NCBI GenBank assembly: GCA_020881915.1
Contig: JAJFPB010000010.1
Span: 1,240,001-1,304,000, forward strand
Direction: 5' to 3'
DNA: 64,000 bases
Origin: Paramyrothecium sp. XJ0827
Lineage: Eukaryota; Ascomycota; Sordariomycetes; Hypocreales; Stachybotryaceae
Shown: positions 1-12,276 of the stretch, in pieces
Layout of the letters: each line of letters opens with the position of its first letter
Position numbering within the stretch: the first letter of the stretch is position 1
The notes under the pieces: model-generated
Database searches by the model: none
What the model was told of the DNA's origin: nothing
Seen by the model: the letters and a program-made list of their open reading frames with translations, nothing else
Made by a program: the position numbers and the translations under genes

Positions 1-1915
1 GTTTCTACGTGTGATTGCATTCACAACATTCACAACAAAGATGCCCTGAATTCGCTGACTCGTACCCTTGGAGACAGGGAGGCCCAGTCACGATGTCTAG
101 AACCATTTCGCTATGCCTTATCTGATACCAGAGGCACTGCTTAATGGTAAGTTATTCGGTATTTGATCGACTGTACAGATTAGTAAGTCTATGACTTCAT
201 CAAAGAAAGAGAAAACCTTGTGGAGGCAAGAAGTTTGAAGATTTCGACTTGTATTTTGTCAGAAGCATCTTCGATCTTTAAGATTGAAGGCATGTCATCG
301 TCAAAACCTGATAACGCTGTTGACGATGACTGGCCCAGCTCTAATTCTCAATTCCTACGAAGTTCAGCGAATCTCAGTAGTAGCTTTCTGATAACAGAAG
401 TTGCGTCAGGGTTTGGGTTCACTTGCATGTTCACGTTCCCACATTTCTGCCACAATGTTACAAGCGAAAGACTCTTCTCGATGCGACCTCTGCCCAACTG
501 CCATAGGCTCATGACCTTGAGCGGTCATCTGTGAAGGATCATCTACATGTCGTTGTTCTCCAGAAAACTTTTTCGGAAGCCATTGAGACAGCATGTTTGA
601 CTTCCCCGTTCATGGCCCCTCCACATACCGTGTCTCTGACGAAGCTCCAGCCATGTTTTGGCATGTGTCAGGGCCCTGTCTTCGCCCCCGAGTCCAATTA
701 GATCGTCAGGCTTGCATCGGCACAGACACCCGTCAATTGCGGCTTCATAATAGGGCTAGACTTTTGAATCTGGTGCCAGGCGTATGATATTTTCAAGGAA
801 GCTTCCTCATCTGCACGATGAGACAAAATCTGATCGGCATGACTCTGATGCTGATCATGTCCACCACATGGGGACTGTATGTCTGGTTTCAAATATTTTA
901 GCCGAATGAAGTTATACTATGGGGCATGGCATCAAGTCTTTGCCTGATTCATGACGCATATGGCTGTATCCTAACTTCATCTCGGGCTAGAGGTCCTTTT
1001 CCTGTGATAGGGTATTGTGCATCTTGCAACCACTACATATCTGGACAATCCAAGGGAAGACATCCGGCATCCGCCCTGAAAATGCTTCTTTCCATATATA
1101 AACATTTATGTTTCAGTGTGAGAAGAGCTGTTGTGGTTGGTATTGAAAGAGTGGAGTAGGAAATTAGTTGACAGCAAGTGGAGACGGCGTTAAGGCCTTG
1201 CCGGGGCGATGATCTTTCGGAAACCAAACAAATTCCTAAGCCGTCGGCCGTGGGTTTCCCCAAGCCATGTATTCTCGGGGTAGAAAGCCGAAGGCACTAA
1301 CTTGAATAGGTGATTCGGCGTCTCATATAGCCTTGCGGATATTGGGGAATGAGACGCCACGTGGTCTTCTATCATATGTCGTTCTATGCTGTTATCGAAT
1401 TTGCAAAACTTCCCGTTATTGAATGGGTAATGCGTAGCCTACGAGTCTTACGAGTGTGGTCTAGATGGTACAATTTCAGCTGATCAGGTTTGCAAGTCGT
1501 TTTTCGATTTGCTAGGTTGACACTGTATACTGCCTATGAACGATACTATCCTTGTGTAAATTGCGAGCTGGTATGTGGATCTTTACATCATGAACATCCA
1601 AATGTGTCCAGGACCAAGCGGGAGTTTGCTTTCCATGTATGTCTCTTGTCGACTACTGTAAGTTGTAAGCGGGCCTCTGCGAAGCTCAGTGAAGGGCTGA
1701 TGCTTTTCTGGCCAAGGGCTCAGGGCCGGCCAACAACCATCCGGCTCTCCGACCAACAATGAGCGCAAATATTTACAATTTGACTTCAAGGTGTGCACTT
1801 AGGACCCTCCGCCCACATATACTTGGGGCCATTTTCTCAAAGTCTCGCCCATAACATAGCCACTCAAGTCGGGATATAGCTTGCTCTACAACAGAATCAG
1901 CACACTTCATTGTCC
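1..1915. other. Gene-poor left flank
   Basis: Only short open frames occur on either strand, and none begins with a convincing ATG context or shows a recognisable domain. The first 600 bases contain broken minus-strand frames that could be remnants of a decayed gene, but frame changes and stops interrupt them. The last part is the 3' flank of the minus-strand copper amine oxidase gene. I see no RNA gene or terminal repeat here. Confidence 0.5.
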
Positions 1916-4700
1916 CTAGATCGAAGGAGTTGTGCATCTTACCGTGTCATAAGCGCATGTGGCTTCCTGGCCACCATAAGAGCTTTCTACCGCAGTCTCC
2001 CCCGTCAAGTCAACGTATATTGAGTGTGATGTTGAGCGTGAAGGGTCGCCAAGGAGGTAATTATGAGGAGAAATGGCGATACCAGCTTGTGCGGTTGTGT
2101 AGACAGTGTTTGGGAGGTCGCTAGAAAATTTAATTAGTGACTGTTTTCGATCTCTTTGAGGCAAAGCGCGCCTCGCTTGGAAGTCTTACCCGGTGTGTGG
2201 AACGTGATGCATGCCCAGGTTGAACCAGATCACGCTGCTAATGTCAGTTGCCGCATTCCCAGTGATTTAGGCCGCTCAACCTACAGATCTTCTTGTTCCA
2301 AGGACTCTCCATCAAAAAAGTCATTAAAGTCTATTAAGGGGTCATACGGGTCCTGGTTATTCCATGCCGCGGCAGATCTCGGCTCAGTGTCCTTTTGCTT
2401 GGTTGCAAACAGATTGTGCGTCGCAAAGTTGACAGTCCTTTGAGCACTGCTTGAGTTCTGGACAGTGAGATACACAGGGCTGCCTAGGTTGGGTGATATC
2501 TTGTAGCCAGGATATTCTCCGTAAGGATTTGGTTTGTCTTTGTTCACGACCACGTAGCTCGATGCGCTGTTGGGTGCCCTGTGCATGCGGAAGTTAGGAG
2601 GGGTTTAACGTTGAATGACTGTGAGAATTCGGAGTTATATACCATTTAAGCTTGGATTCATCTTCATTGCTGACCCAGGATTTCTGTATTTTCATAGTAT
2701 TGCGAGGCTGCTTGGACCAGCTGTAGGTGGTTGTATGTGGAACGAACTCAACCCTCTCCAGCGAATTGGCGGTGCCGTTGACGTCTAGGTCCAGCTTGTA
2801 GTTGACAACATGGTCATGCTGCATATTGTCAGCCCACTCCAGCACCCAAAGTTTAGTGGTTAGAACATACCATAGCTCCCGACAGTGCGTCGTGAATTCT
2901 GTACCCATATTCTTCATTGTGGGCGTAATAAGCGCCTTGGATGTAGCCAGATGCTTTGACCTTTACTTCAATGGTGCCATCAAGATTGAAAACATACTCA
3001 AACAGATAGTCATAGTTGCCTACAACGGAAATCCAGCGAACAACTAACTGCGCGTTCTTCGTGACTGTGACGTAATCACCCGCCGTGTGTCGGGTGATGG
3101 GATACCCAGCATCCTGCTCGAAGATGCAAATACTGTTGTTGTGGGTCGTCGTCATAGCATTGTCGTGGACCAAAGTATCAAGATAAGTGGCATGGGCAGG
3201 GCAATCCCAACCAGGAACTAGAGAGTACGCAGTGGTGCCGAGACCATACCAGGAGTCAAGATAGGCCGATCCGGACTGAATGGGATTGTTGGCGGCATAA
3301 TGAGCATGGGCCTCCTGGACGCCTAAAAAAAGCTATGAGCCTTTGTCTTTGCGAAATCATTAAGAAAGAAAATGGGAAGAGGGCGATTGAAAAAGGCTTA
3401 CCGAGTTCGAAGATTATCCTCGCATTTTGGAATTGAACATCGTAAAATTTCAGGCCCGTGTCGCGATCAAATGCTAGAAAGAAATTGAAATCCATCCACC
3501 TAACATAGTTGTTCTCCCTGTTCACAGCGTATCGCTTTGCGGTTTCAATCATGGCCGGCCCGGGGAGCGTATCGTAAAGCATTTCATTGCCTTGGCGGGC
3601 AGTCGAGCCAAAGTCACCGTCAAGTGCTTTGATAAGTTTAACGAATTCTGGCCTTTCCCAAGCAGCTCGAAGCTCTTCGACTGTCTCGTAAAAGATGTCG
3701 TTATACAAGACTCCTAGGCAGGACCAACCACTTGGGTCTCTGCCAGTGATATCTACAAGTTTCGTGTAAGTCTTACCGGTTGGGCCACGAAGAAGGGCAT
3801 CATACCAAATTTAAGCCACATGCCCCCGACAAGGATAGTAGCATCGCCAAACCCATTGGTTGGGCTTAGATAGAATCCAATCTGGCAAGACTGTGGTTAA
3901 TTTCTGTCCGTAGTATAATGTGGCTGGCGAGTGGCTTACCCAGTCAATGATGCGGCCGTCTTCCTGCTGCAGAGGGTCCAAACGCCCTAAAAGTGCCGTA
4001 TCATTCTCAGATCCCGATGCGGACTGAGGCCGTCAGCAAGTAAACTCACAGGCTTCACAAGAGTACTCACAACACCAAGTAGGTCAAGTGTTATGTCTGC
4101 AATGGATGCTGTCACAGACAACTCAAAACCCACAACTGCCACCACGTCGGCGTTATAGTTTGGCATGCGCCCTGTTTCCTTGGTGTATATGTAGTCCAAG
4201 GGCGCAATCGTAGTCTCATTGGATACCGGCAAAGGGCCTACAATGAAAGCTTGCATGTACGGTTCCTCGGTAGCACCAAAGAAGATGCCAACCCTCGCAT
4301 TTCTGACGGGTGCAGCGCCACGGCCCTCCATATACGCCAAAGCGTCCGTCTTGTTCGGGGCCAGGAGCTCGGTCACGCCGACTGTGTTATCCCAGGCGCC
4401 AGCTTCCTCCATTGCAGTCAGGTTCAAGCCCTGCTCTGGGCGATGCAGCCATTCCAGGAGCCCGACGACCTCATCCTTTGTCAGAGTGCTCCAGATGTTC
4501 TGGTAAGGTACATCAATGGTGGGTGCGTCTGGCGTTCCATTGCAGCCATTCGAGGAGTTGGTAAACCGCCTGTTCAGTTGCTGTGAAGACCTCTTAGACA
4601 AGAAGTCACGAGGACTAGGCGCTGAGCCAAGCCGTGCCTCACACAGTACACACAGAGTTAGAAACGCAGTGGCGAGGGTTTTAAGACAAAGGCTTGCCAT
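1916..4700 (-). CDS. Secreted copper amine oxidase
   Basis: Predicted copper/topaquinone amine oxidase, which converts primary amines to aldehydes with release of hydrogen peroxide and ammonia. Nine exons (minus order): 4071-4700, 3940-4023, 3806-3881, 3402-3752, 2871-3322, 2643-2818, 2285-2578, 2190-2237, 1916-2120. All phases agree and give about 771 residues. The start at 4700 gives a signal peptide (MASLCLKTLATAFLTLCVLC); an open frame runs a little further upstream but without a better ATG. The TPQ motif NYDY is seen with the modified Tyr near residue 484, the catalytic-base Asp lies in YLDSWYG near 403, HDH at 532-534 supplies two copper ligands, and MHHVPHTG near 697-704 holds the third. 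Known for the family: a homodimer whose Tyr is self-processed. The signal peptide and Asn-X-Ser/Thr sites point to secretion. The extreme C-terminus is the least certain part because a GTAAGA donor lies close to the stop. Confidence 0.9.
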
Positions 4701-7700
4701 TTTGAAACCCGTCTCTCCCTTGGAGAAAAGGAGCAAAAGTGATTAGTACTTTCGTCAATGCAAAGGCTGTTAACCCCGAGTATTTATTCTGCTAGGGGAA
4801 CTCGAAGACATCCTCATACTGGGCAATCCCGGTCGTAATCAGCTAGGTAGCATGCAATCGGAAGCCAAGCCGCAAATTTGGTATGCAGACCTGAGGCTGG
4901 ACAAGACGTAGCAGTGAGTGTGCAGGGGTCACATCTTGATTCAAGGCATTCCTGATGCCACACGCATACATGCTACCGACAATTGAATTGCCATTAATTC
5001 CAAATGGGGTCACCCAAAAACGCCACTATCTCTTTCACAGACTTTTATGGACACTTGAGAACTCATTATTGTGAAAGCGCTTCACAATGACATACTCACC
5101 CTTGCAGGATTCGGCTATCGCACAAATCGGGGGAACGGCTCCCGTAGATCTTCTTGGCAGGCACATGTCAGACTAGTGCCGGGCATGTTCCGCCTAATGG
5201 AAGTAATTCGTTTTCCGACTTTGAGCAATTCTGATGTATCATTCTGTCGGCCCACGATCTCGGGGGAGGCAAGCGGGCGTGCAGCACGCGATGTCTTCTC
5301 CCCATGTCTCAACAATTGACGGGACATGACGTCACTTGCATGAGCAGCAGCAGCAGAAGCCGCTCCAAGGTCGTCGTCGTCATCGTTCTGAGACCATGTG
5401 GTATTGGGCCGTATCGTGGAGAGAAGAGGCAGGCGGCTGCAGCTAGTTGGCAATAATGCCGCTGCGAAATGTTTGGCTGGACCAATTATTCCCCGCGATT
5501 CGTTTTCAGCTCCTGCAGCCACGAGTAGCGGCAGGTGGGTGCTGCTATCTGGGGCAGGTAGGCAGAGGTCGCTGCATGTAATCTCGGCGCAAACATAGCA
5601 GCCATTGTGCATTGCTTCAGATTGACTATTGTTTCGACGATCCCGATGCTCGGTTGCGGCCAGGGCTTGGGGTACACGTGAGTCACGGTACATATTTGCC
5701 AATGGTGATAACGGATCCGAGACAGTTTTCTCCTTGACGGCCAAGCCGCATCTGCATGGGTGGCTGGTTGAATACGATCCTCCAAGCTACCATGTCATCA
5801 ACCCAGAAGGTGTGAGCATGCACTGAGCAGTGGACGAGGCTGTGTCAAATGCCGAAGGGAGTGATAAAACAATAGTTTGGGCCCAGAACCAGGTTCCCTT
5901 GCAGTATTGAGACAGAGCAAATAGTGTTCTGTAATATGATCAGCACACGTTATGTACCGATACCTGCACCATGGAGCAGAGCCCTGCGCAGTCTCGCTCT
6001 CAGCTGGTGTGCTAACGCCACTTCCGAGGTGATCTGCAAGGAACAGAATCCAACGGCAAGTTGTTCCCCATAGCCGAGACAAGCGGTAAAAGATTGGCAG
6101 GGCCCTCGAGCTTCACACCATGTAGCGGTAAGCCAGCCCTATGGAGCAGGCTAACTGGGTCTATGACATGATCGACATGGCATTCATTCTCATCTACTCT
6201 GCGATTGGAAGTTTTACCGCAGCTTTTGCATTTCTAGCGTGATCCATCCGCTCGTTCTAGATCGAAGCGACTATCGTCGGATGAGCGGTTCCCAGCGATG
6301 TAGGCAGCCCATTTTGTTGCCACCCTGGTATGTTCCGAACCAATATTCTTGAAAATCACGGAACAATGGCACCGAATTCGGGTAATGCGGCTCACGAGTG
6401 CAGCATGTTTTTCGCTAGTCTGTGGTCGTGCAGCAGTCTATGATGCTTCTGATCTCTGGTAATGTTTCGAGATCCACCCATCAGCTCACTATCGTATTTC
6501 CCCCGCAACTTGCTTTTGTTGTTCCCTTGCGTCGTTTAGCAACCATAAAATTTTGAACAGCTTGCTCGTAAGAAGAATTTTTGGATCAGAGACCGCCGCC
6601 ATCCTTCTGTTGTCGCTGCTGCCAGAGAGGGCTTCCTGATCTCCGACATGCCAATTACTCATAGACAAGCGTCGCCTAGCTGAAAGAAATATTTCCCTTA
6701 TGATTGATAAATGTTCATACATCGTTACCAGGGCCGTGTACGAGGCCAATGGCTGCAGGAAAAACAAAGTGTAGGCGCCTGCGTAGCGAGTCCTTCCACA
6801 AGATACGATAACATAGCTAGGATTGTGGCAGGAAATCCACTAGGAATGAGAAATACAGTAACTGCTTTGATGAAGTGATCCGCGTGTCTCTTGCAACGTC
6901 GACAAGACTTTCTACAAAGTAGCGGCAGATCATGATGAAAGCAGGCATCGTGAAAGAAAATGCTGCAAACAGGATGTCTAGTCAGACAAGATATAACTAT
7001 CTGGTGAATTAGCGTTCAGCATTCAGCACTGCAGTTTCTAGAAACGGCTCGCTCATCATAGAATAAGTCTGTCGGACAAAAGGCGCCCCCGTAGTTGCGC
7101 CAATTGATTCAGGCTGTGGGGAAGACGGATCGGACCCAGCTTGTCCGGCATGGTAATCATTCTGGTGTGAGCTCTCGGAGCTTTATGGTGAAGCATTCTG
7201 CCTAGTTGGTTAGGGTGTATATCTCACGCTCTTGTCCAGGTCAGAAGGTTGAATCTTTCGGCAACCCATACTCAGATCAGGGCTTGGCGCAGAAAGTAGT
7301 CTCTTGTAGACAATGTAGTCTGCACTACACTCTTTACCATCTTTACCTGGTGCCCGAGCACAGAATAGTACCATTGCACTTCCTTATTAAATCAATGGCA
7401 TGTCTATTTCTCCAGAGGCCCGAAGCCTTCCGACAAACGCCGTCCATCGATCACTTGCTCATACCGATCTTCCAACACGCCTTCCTCGTTAATGACCCTC
7501 ACTAAGCCCATCGCAGATGTAATGTGGTCAGTCTAAATTGGATAAAGAGATTCTGCAGCACTAGCACCCTAGTTTTAGCTTTGGTGTCCTTCTTGACTTC
7601 GTGGAGGTAGTGGTCCCTGCAAGCCTCGACAGTATCGTCGCGAATAGTCTGCAATTTCTGATATGCTCTTCTGTTTTCGTGCGGACAACAACGCTTTTGG

Positions 7701-8571
7701 CTGCGGTTTTTGCAAATTTGGAGGATGTGTACATCGGACTGCCAAGTTTTCAGACCCGCATCAACTCCCAAATGGCCCTGTGGGAAATGAAGGCTCGGAA
7801 CGCGGTTGCGCTTACCTCATACATCGTTGATAACGCACAAGCAGTTGTCATAGCCTAATGGCTCCTTGTTGAAGTAGTAACCCCAAGCCGTGCAACACTC
7901 AGTCCCGGCTCCTGATAGGTCGTGCCACACGACACCAAGGTGTAAGCTATCCATGTAAGGCTCTGAGGCTTGGTACGCTATGTTTCTCCAACGTTGGCAC
8001 TTTCTGGAAACTATGAGCAAGTCCACGAATGTAGTTAACATTTCTCGGATCTGTTATATCCATTGCTGGAAGACCTCATTAGTGAACGCGATCGCACAGC
8101 CACTCGCTCTAAGAGTCTAACCCACCATTTAAAAAGACATATTATTTCTGAAGAGAATTTGCCCAACTTCATGACCATTACTTTCTCATCAGCCATACTC
8201 TCAGTGCAATTGTGCCTTCGGTACAACGTAGTCGTGGTATATTGAAGAGACTACTACGATTAGCTTGTGATTAGATGTAGCCTTGCGTGATTATAGGAAG
8301 CAAGGATCACATGTATAGGGTATGGCCTCTCTTTCGGGATTTTCTGGCCTGACTTATGCCCTTTTTCTAGTTGTCCTTTTCAGGGTGGAGCCTCAACAAC
8401 AGGCATCATTGCTCCGCCTCATTCAGGAGGATTAAATCCTAGCCTCATAGCATAAATCACAAGCCGACTGTGCATCCACTTCCAAAACCTGCTAGATAAT
8501 GGGTCAGCGATCGAGGGCCACGGTCCAACTCGACTACCCTCTTCATTCTTCTCTGCCGCTGCATAGATACC
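4701..8571. other. 3.9-kb spacer, no firm gene
   Basis: This is the promoter side of the copper amine oxidase and the upstream side of the HET gene. The longest frame (5115-5744 minus) lacks an ATG and is low in complexity. On the minus strand between about 8200 and 7800 there are protein-like fragments, including an ATG-led stretch starting MDITDPRNVNYIRGL and, in another frame, VVWHDLSGAGTECCTAWGYY, which could be exons of a small or decayed gene. I could not join them with clean splice sites. A degenerate tRNA-like stretch near 7.2 kb was rejected. Confidence 0.45.
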
Positions 8572-11041
8572 ATGCGAGCAAGCCTCCGCAAATGTCCACC
8601 CTTCATGCCCCAAACAAGACTTCCCAATCCGTCTAAAAAAGGCAGATTATCTAGAGTTCTTCACGCACTCCATATTGGCGGCCTGCGTGGGCTGAAGCAA
8701 GATGCTATTCAAAACCAGAGCTTGTGCCGGGGCTGTCGCGTGGGCCTCAAATTCCCAGGCATTGACGAACCGCATCTGGCCCCTGAGGTGGTTCTAGAAA
8801 AGCTCCCCTTACAAAAGAAGGAGTCGTACCCGCGCCACTACAACCCAGGCCATGGGAAACACTCATGGCCGTGCAGATACTCTTTGGAGGACGACTTTCC
8901 AGCCCTCCCCAGACTTACGGAGGAAATAGCCAGAGGCTGTAAGTTCTGCTGCGTCTTGCGAAACGAGCTTCTATCCATCGACCCTTCACCGGAGAAATAT
9001 GACAAGATACGAGTCAAAATGAGCTATCTTTGGGACTCCCAGCCCGCTCCGAGCCTGTCAGGCGCGGCTGTTAGAAGATGGGTCCTCCAGGCCGAATTCG
9101 AGATACATGAAAGAAATGCCACGAGACCTCACTTCCTCCCCAAGGAAACACCGTTTACGGGTTGGATATCCAATTTTTTATACTTAATATGGCCACTGTC
9201 ATGCCACCCTGGTAAGCACGCTGCATTCGAAGTCAGCATGACTGCAGATTGCTAACAGCGTCAAAGATGAGATTCATGCTGCGAGGCTGCAAATGCCAGC
9301 ACCAGTGCCAGACTGTCACCTGACCGAGGAAACGATTGATTTTATGCGATCTAACATAGATACTTGCGTTAGAACCTGTGAGCATGGTGCTGTTGAAGCG
9401 GGACGCTTCGTACCACGCCGCCTGATCTGCGTCGAAGAACCCGAGCTCCGCCTAGTCGAAACTGATGAGGACCCTGATGTGTGGCAGCTACACAATGGCC
9501 GTTATGCCACATTGAGTTACTCATGGGGCAGCAGGGAAGATGGTCTGGCACAGCTGCGGCTCCTCAAAGAATCCGCCGAGGGCCTTCGAGCCGGCTTTGC
9601 CTTGGAGGCCATGTCGCCAGTGCAGAGAGATGCCGTGACCGTCGCGAGAGCGTTGGGCATCCCGTACCTATGGATTGATAGCCTGTGTATCATACAGAAC
9701 GATCTTCCCGACTGGGAGTGTGAGTCGGCCCTCATGCACAAAGTCTACGGCAGCTCGCACGTTACCATCTGCAACCTACGGACGTACACGTGCCAGGAGA
9801 GCTTTTTGGAAATCAGTTATGAACGCGTGCGTATCCCATTTGACCCAGAGAGCAAGAAAAGCAATCTTGGGTGCTACGAAATAGGACCCAGCGTCATTTC
9901 AGACCGCCCAGTTGGTCACATGCGTGGAGGGGAATCCTGGAGCAGCGTGGAGTTCTACAATACCAGTTGGCAGCACCGCGCCTGGACCTTCCAAGAAGGC
10001 GCCATGTCGGCGCGTATGATTCTATTCGCAGAAACTGGAGTATATTTTACCTGCGCAGCTGTCACAGTGAAAGATCACGGCCGCGTGATGGAGGCACCGG
10101 TGATATTCAACGTCAACGGTATCGGCGGTGGGGCATCTATGGAACAGCTGTATAAGATCTGGAACACCCAGGTCGTGGTCGAGTTTTCCGGCCGAAGGAT
10201 CACCCACCTGACGGATTCCCTACCCTCTCTATCCGGCATCTCGAATCATTTCGCGTCTAGACTGCACGATAGATACGTTGCAGGATTGTGGCAGAAGGAT
10301 TTGTTGCGAGGCCTGTTCTGGCGACTAACAGAGTCACTCCAAAGCTCACTGGAGAGTCTTCTCCAATCTTTCGAGGCCCCGTACATCGGCCCCTCTTGGA
10401 GCTGGATCGGTAGGATGGCGAGTACGGGGAGGATAGGCGAGGTCCTCGATTATGGACCCGGGCTTTGCAACCTGTATCCCGACAGCACCACCACTCAGGT
10501 TCGCCCGCTCTGCGAGAGGCTGGAGGCGCGTATCGCCTTGGCGAGCGCAGACAAGTTCGGCAAGCTCTCGGGCGCAGAGCTTTTAGTGGACGCTCGAGCG
10601 TATCCGCTTAGCCTGGGTTGCTGCTTCGTTCCGGGAGGAAAGGACAAGGACCCAAAGTTGACCGACCGGGGTTCCTTTTGCATTGATCCGCCAATTGGGC
10701 CAAAGCTCGCATTCAGCTACTTCTTTGACTTCTTCCCAAACCGCGATGCGAGCGACCCGGATCAGCAATGGAAGCACGACTTGATCCTTGTTCCGATCGG
10801 AAGCCTGCAGTACAGTCTAGAAGAGATCGAAGATGGGGATGGGGAGGCGACCAACGGTCAGCTGGAGGATGTAGCCCCGTTCCCATATGGTCTCATCGTT
10901 CATCCGGGGCGCGAGTCTGGCACATATTGGAGGGTAGGCACTTTCGGTGCAAGCCCGATAGAGAGCATAGATGAGACAGTGGACCTTCTAGAAGTAGATT
11001 TCTTTGAACATTGCGAGAAACGCAGCTTCAGAATATTGTAG
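8572..11041 (+). CDS. HET-domain (heterokaryon incompatibility) protein
   Basis: Predicted HET-domain protein of about 804 residues, a family in which some members trigger cell death when unlike fungal cells fuse. Two exons, 8572-9211 and 9267-11041. The HET core lies at about residues 290-380 with YATLSYSWG, then GIPYLWIDSLCIIQ and VYGSSHVTI, as in PF06985. The N-terminal part has the Cys-rich segment (CRGC, CKFCCVLRNEL) common in this family. The intron ends in AAG, not YAG: only that acceptor keeps the frame, and a perfect branch site GCTAAC sits just upstream, while the nearer CAG is 2 nt past the branch site and would shift frame. The region beyond residue 400 has no domain I recognise. 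No partner gene (for example a NACHT or SesB-like gene) lies beside it, so its recognition role is inferred from the family only. Confidence 0.88.
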
Positions 11042-12276
11042 ACAGGGTAGTTGAGTAAGAGCTGCTAAATTGGGGGTAGGATGAGTGAAGTCAAAGTAGC
11101 ATGGATGCTGAACAAATGGCTGTGGATGCCAGATGTGGGATTGATAATTCATCGACAGTCATAAGGAGAATGGGAGCAATTCATGTAACACGCATGAATA
11201 AGACGGCTACTTCTCCAATGGATCTTGTTCTTCAATCTGTGCATCCTTAGGTGCCGAGCTAATACACAGCAGACATCTTATTCTGGTCAAAACCACCAGG
11301 ATATGAAACGCTCTATCATCCATTAAGTGCAAACTTCTACAAGAGTAAGCCCAATGACGGATGGCAGTCCCGTTGGCCATGATTCAACTCGGTCTTTTCT
11401 GGCTAAGACCTGCGGTTTTGATATAATATCCTGATCACAAGATAATGCGTCAACATCGAACAGTGAAAATCCCAAACGACTATCAGTGTACAAATGCCCT
11501 TTAATTTCTCTTGGGTCATTTTAGGACTAGACAAGGCTCGCCGCTACATCATCTGATGACTGTTGTTGCACGCAAGCGTCAAGTGGTACAGGGGCAGAAT
11601 ATATCTGCGTGCCAACATGGAAAAGATTGCTGCACTTCAGGCCAGTCAAAGTAGGCTAAAAGCTGCCTCCCTTCTGCCCGGTCACGGATTGCGTAACTGT
11701 GATGCCAATGCCAGGTGGCTATTGTCGCAATACTTTTAGCCAGAATCAGACTGTGTCGGCCTGACGGCAGTGGTGCAAGTCTGATGGCATTCCTTCATAT
11801 CACCTGGGCAAGCATAAATGGTGAGGTATTGTTAATCAGACGATCTGATAAAGGAAGGGCGGGAAAATGTTTGCAAATGGATGATACCATATGTCTCATT
11901 TCAACTACAGAGGTACAGCATTACGATTCGATCAGGCATGCGAATCGGTGAGAATGGAATGGCGTCTCAGGATACCCGCATACCAAGAGACTGCGGCTCA
12001 TCTGGTGATGGCAGCTCTCATCCATTCCCCACGATCTGTTCCAGATTCCCTTATCATGTTTGATCAACTTATTCTTCGGAAGTAAATGGGGCAATTGGAT
12101 TGATGGTGATGTCAGTCAGTTTTAAGTATTCTACAACACCCTAAACCACACATTGCAAATGAGCATAAAAGGGTTGCTTCACCTGTCCAAAGAAACCTCA
12201 AATCCGCATCTCACCGCTTCAGACTTATATCATTTATCCATCGTACAACATTTGTGCCATTTTGAACTCATCCAAA
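11042..12276. other. Spacer and promoter of the Met-rich gene
   Basis: AT-richer sequence without a supported gene; frames at 11715-12085 are short and overlap each other. The last 120 bases look like a classical promoter and leader: a TATA-like CATAAAAGGG at 12164, then an A/C-rich leader of about 80 bases up to the ATG at 12277. Confidence 0.5.
12164..12173 (+). promoter_or_regulatory. TATA-like element of the Met-rich gene
   Basis: The sequence CATAAAAGGG lies 113 bases before the ATG at 12277. It is the only good TATA match in the proximal upstream region and fits a transcription start near 12195. Most genes in this window lack such a box, so the gene may be strongly inducible; that is inference. 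Confidence 0.45.

Noticed and set aside
220..594. Frames at the left edge as a transposase remnant
   Set aside because: A few residues look transposase-like, but there is no catalytic triad, terminal repeat or target duplication to support it.
5115..5744. 209-codon minus-strand open frame
   Set aside because: No ATG at its start, runs of Asp and Ala from simple sequence, no domain and no supporting splice context.
7198..7262. tRNA-like stretch with box A- and box B-like words (TAGTTGGTTAG and GGTTGAATC)
   Set aside because: No acceptor or anticodon stem pairs, and box B departs from the GGTTCGA consensus. At best a dead tRNA or SINE fragment.
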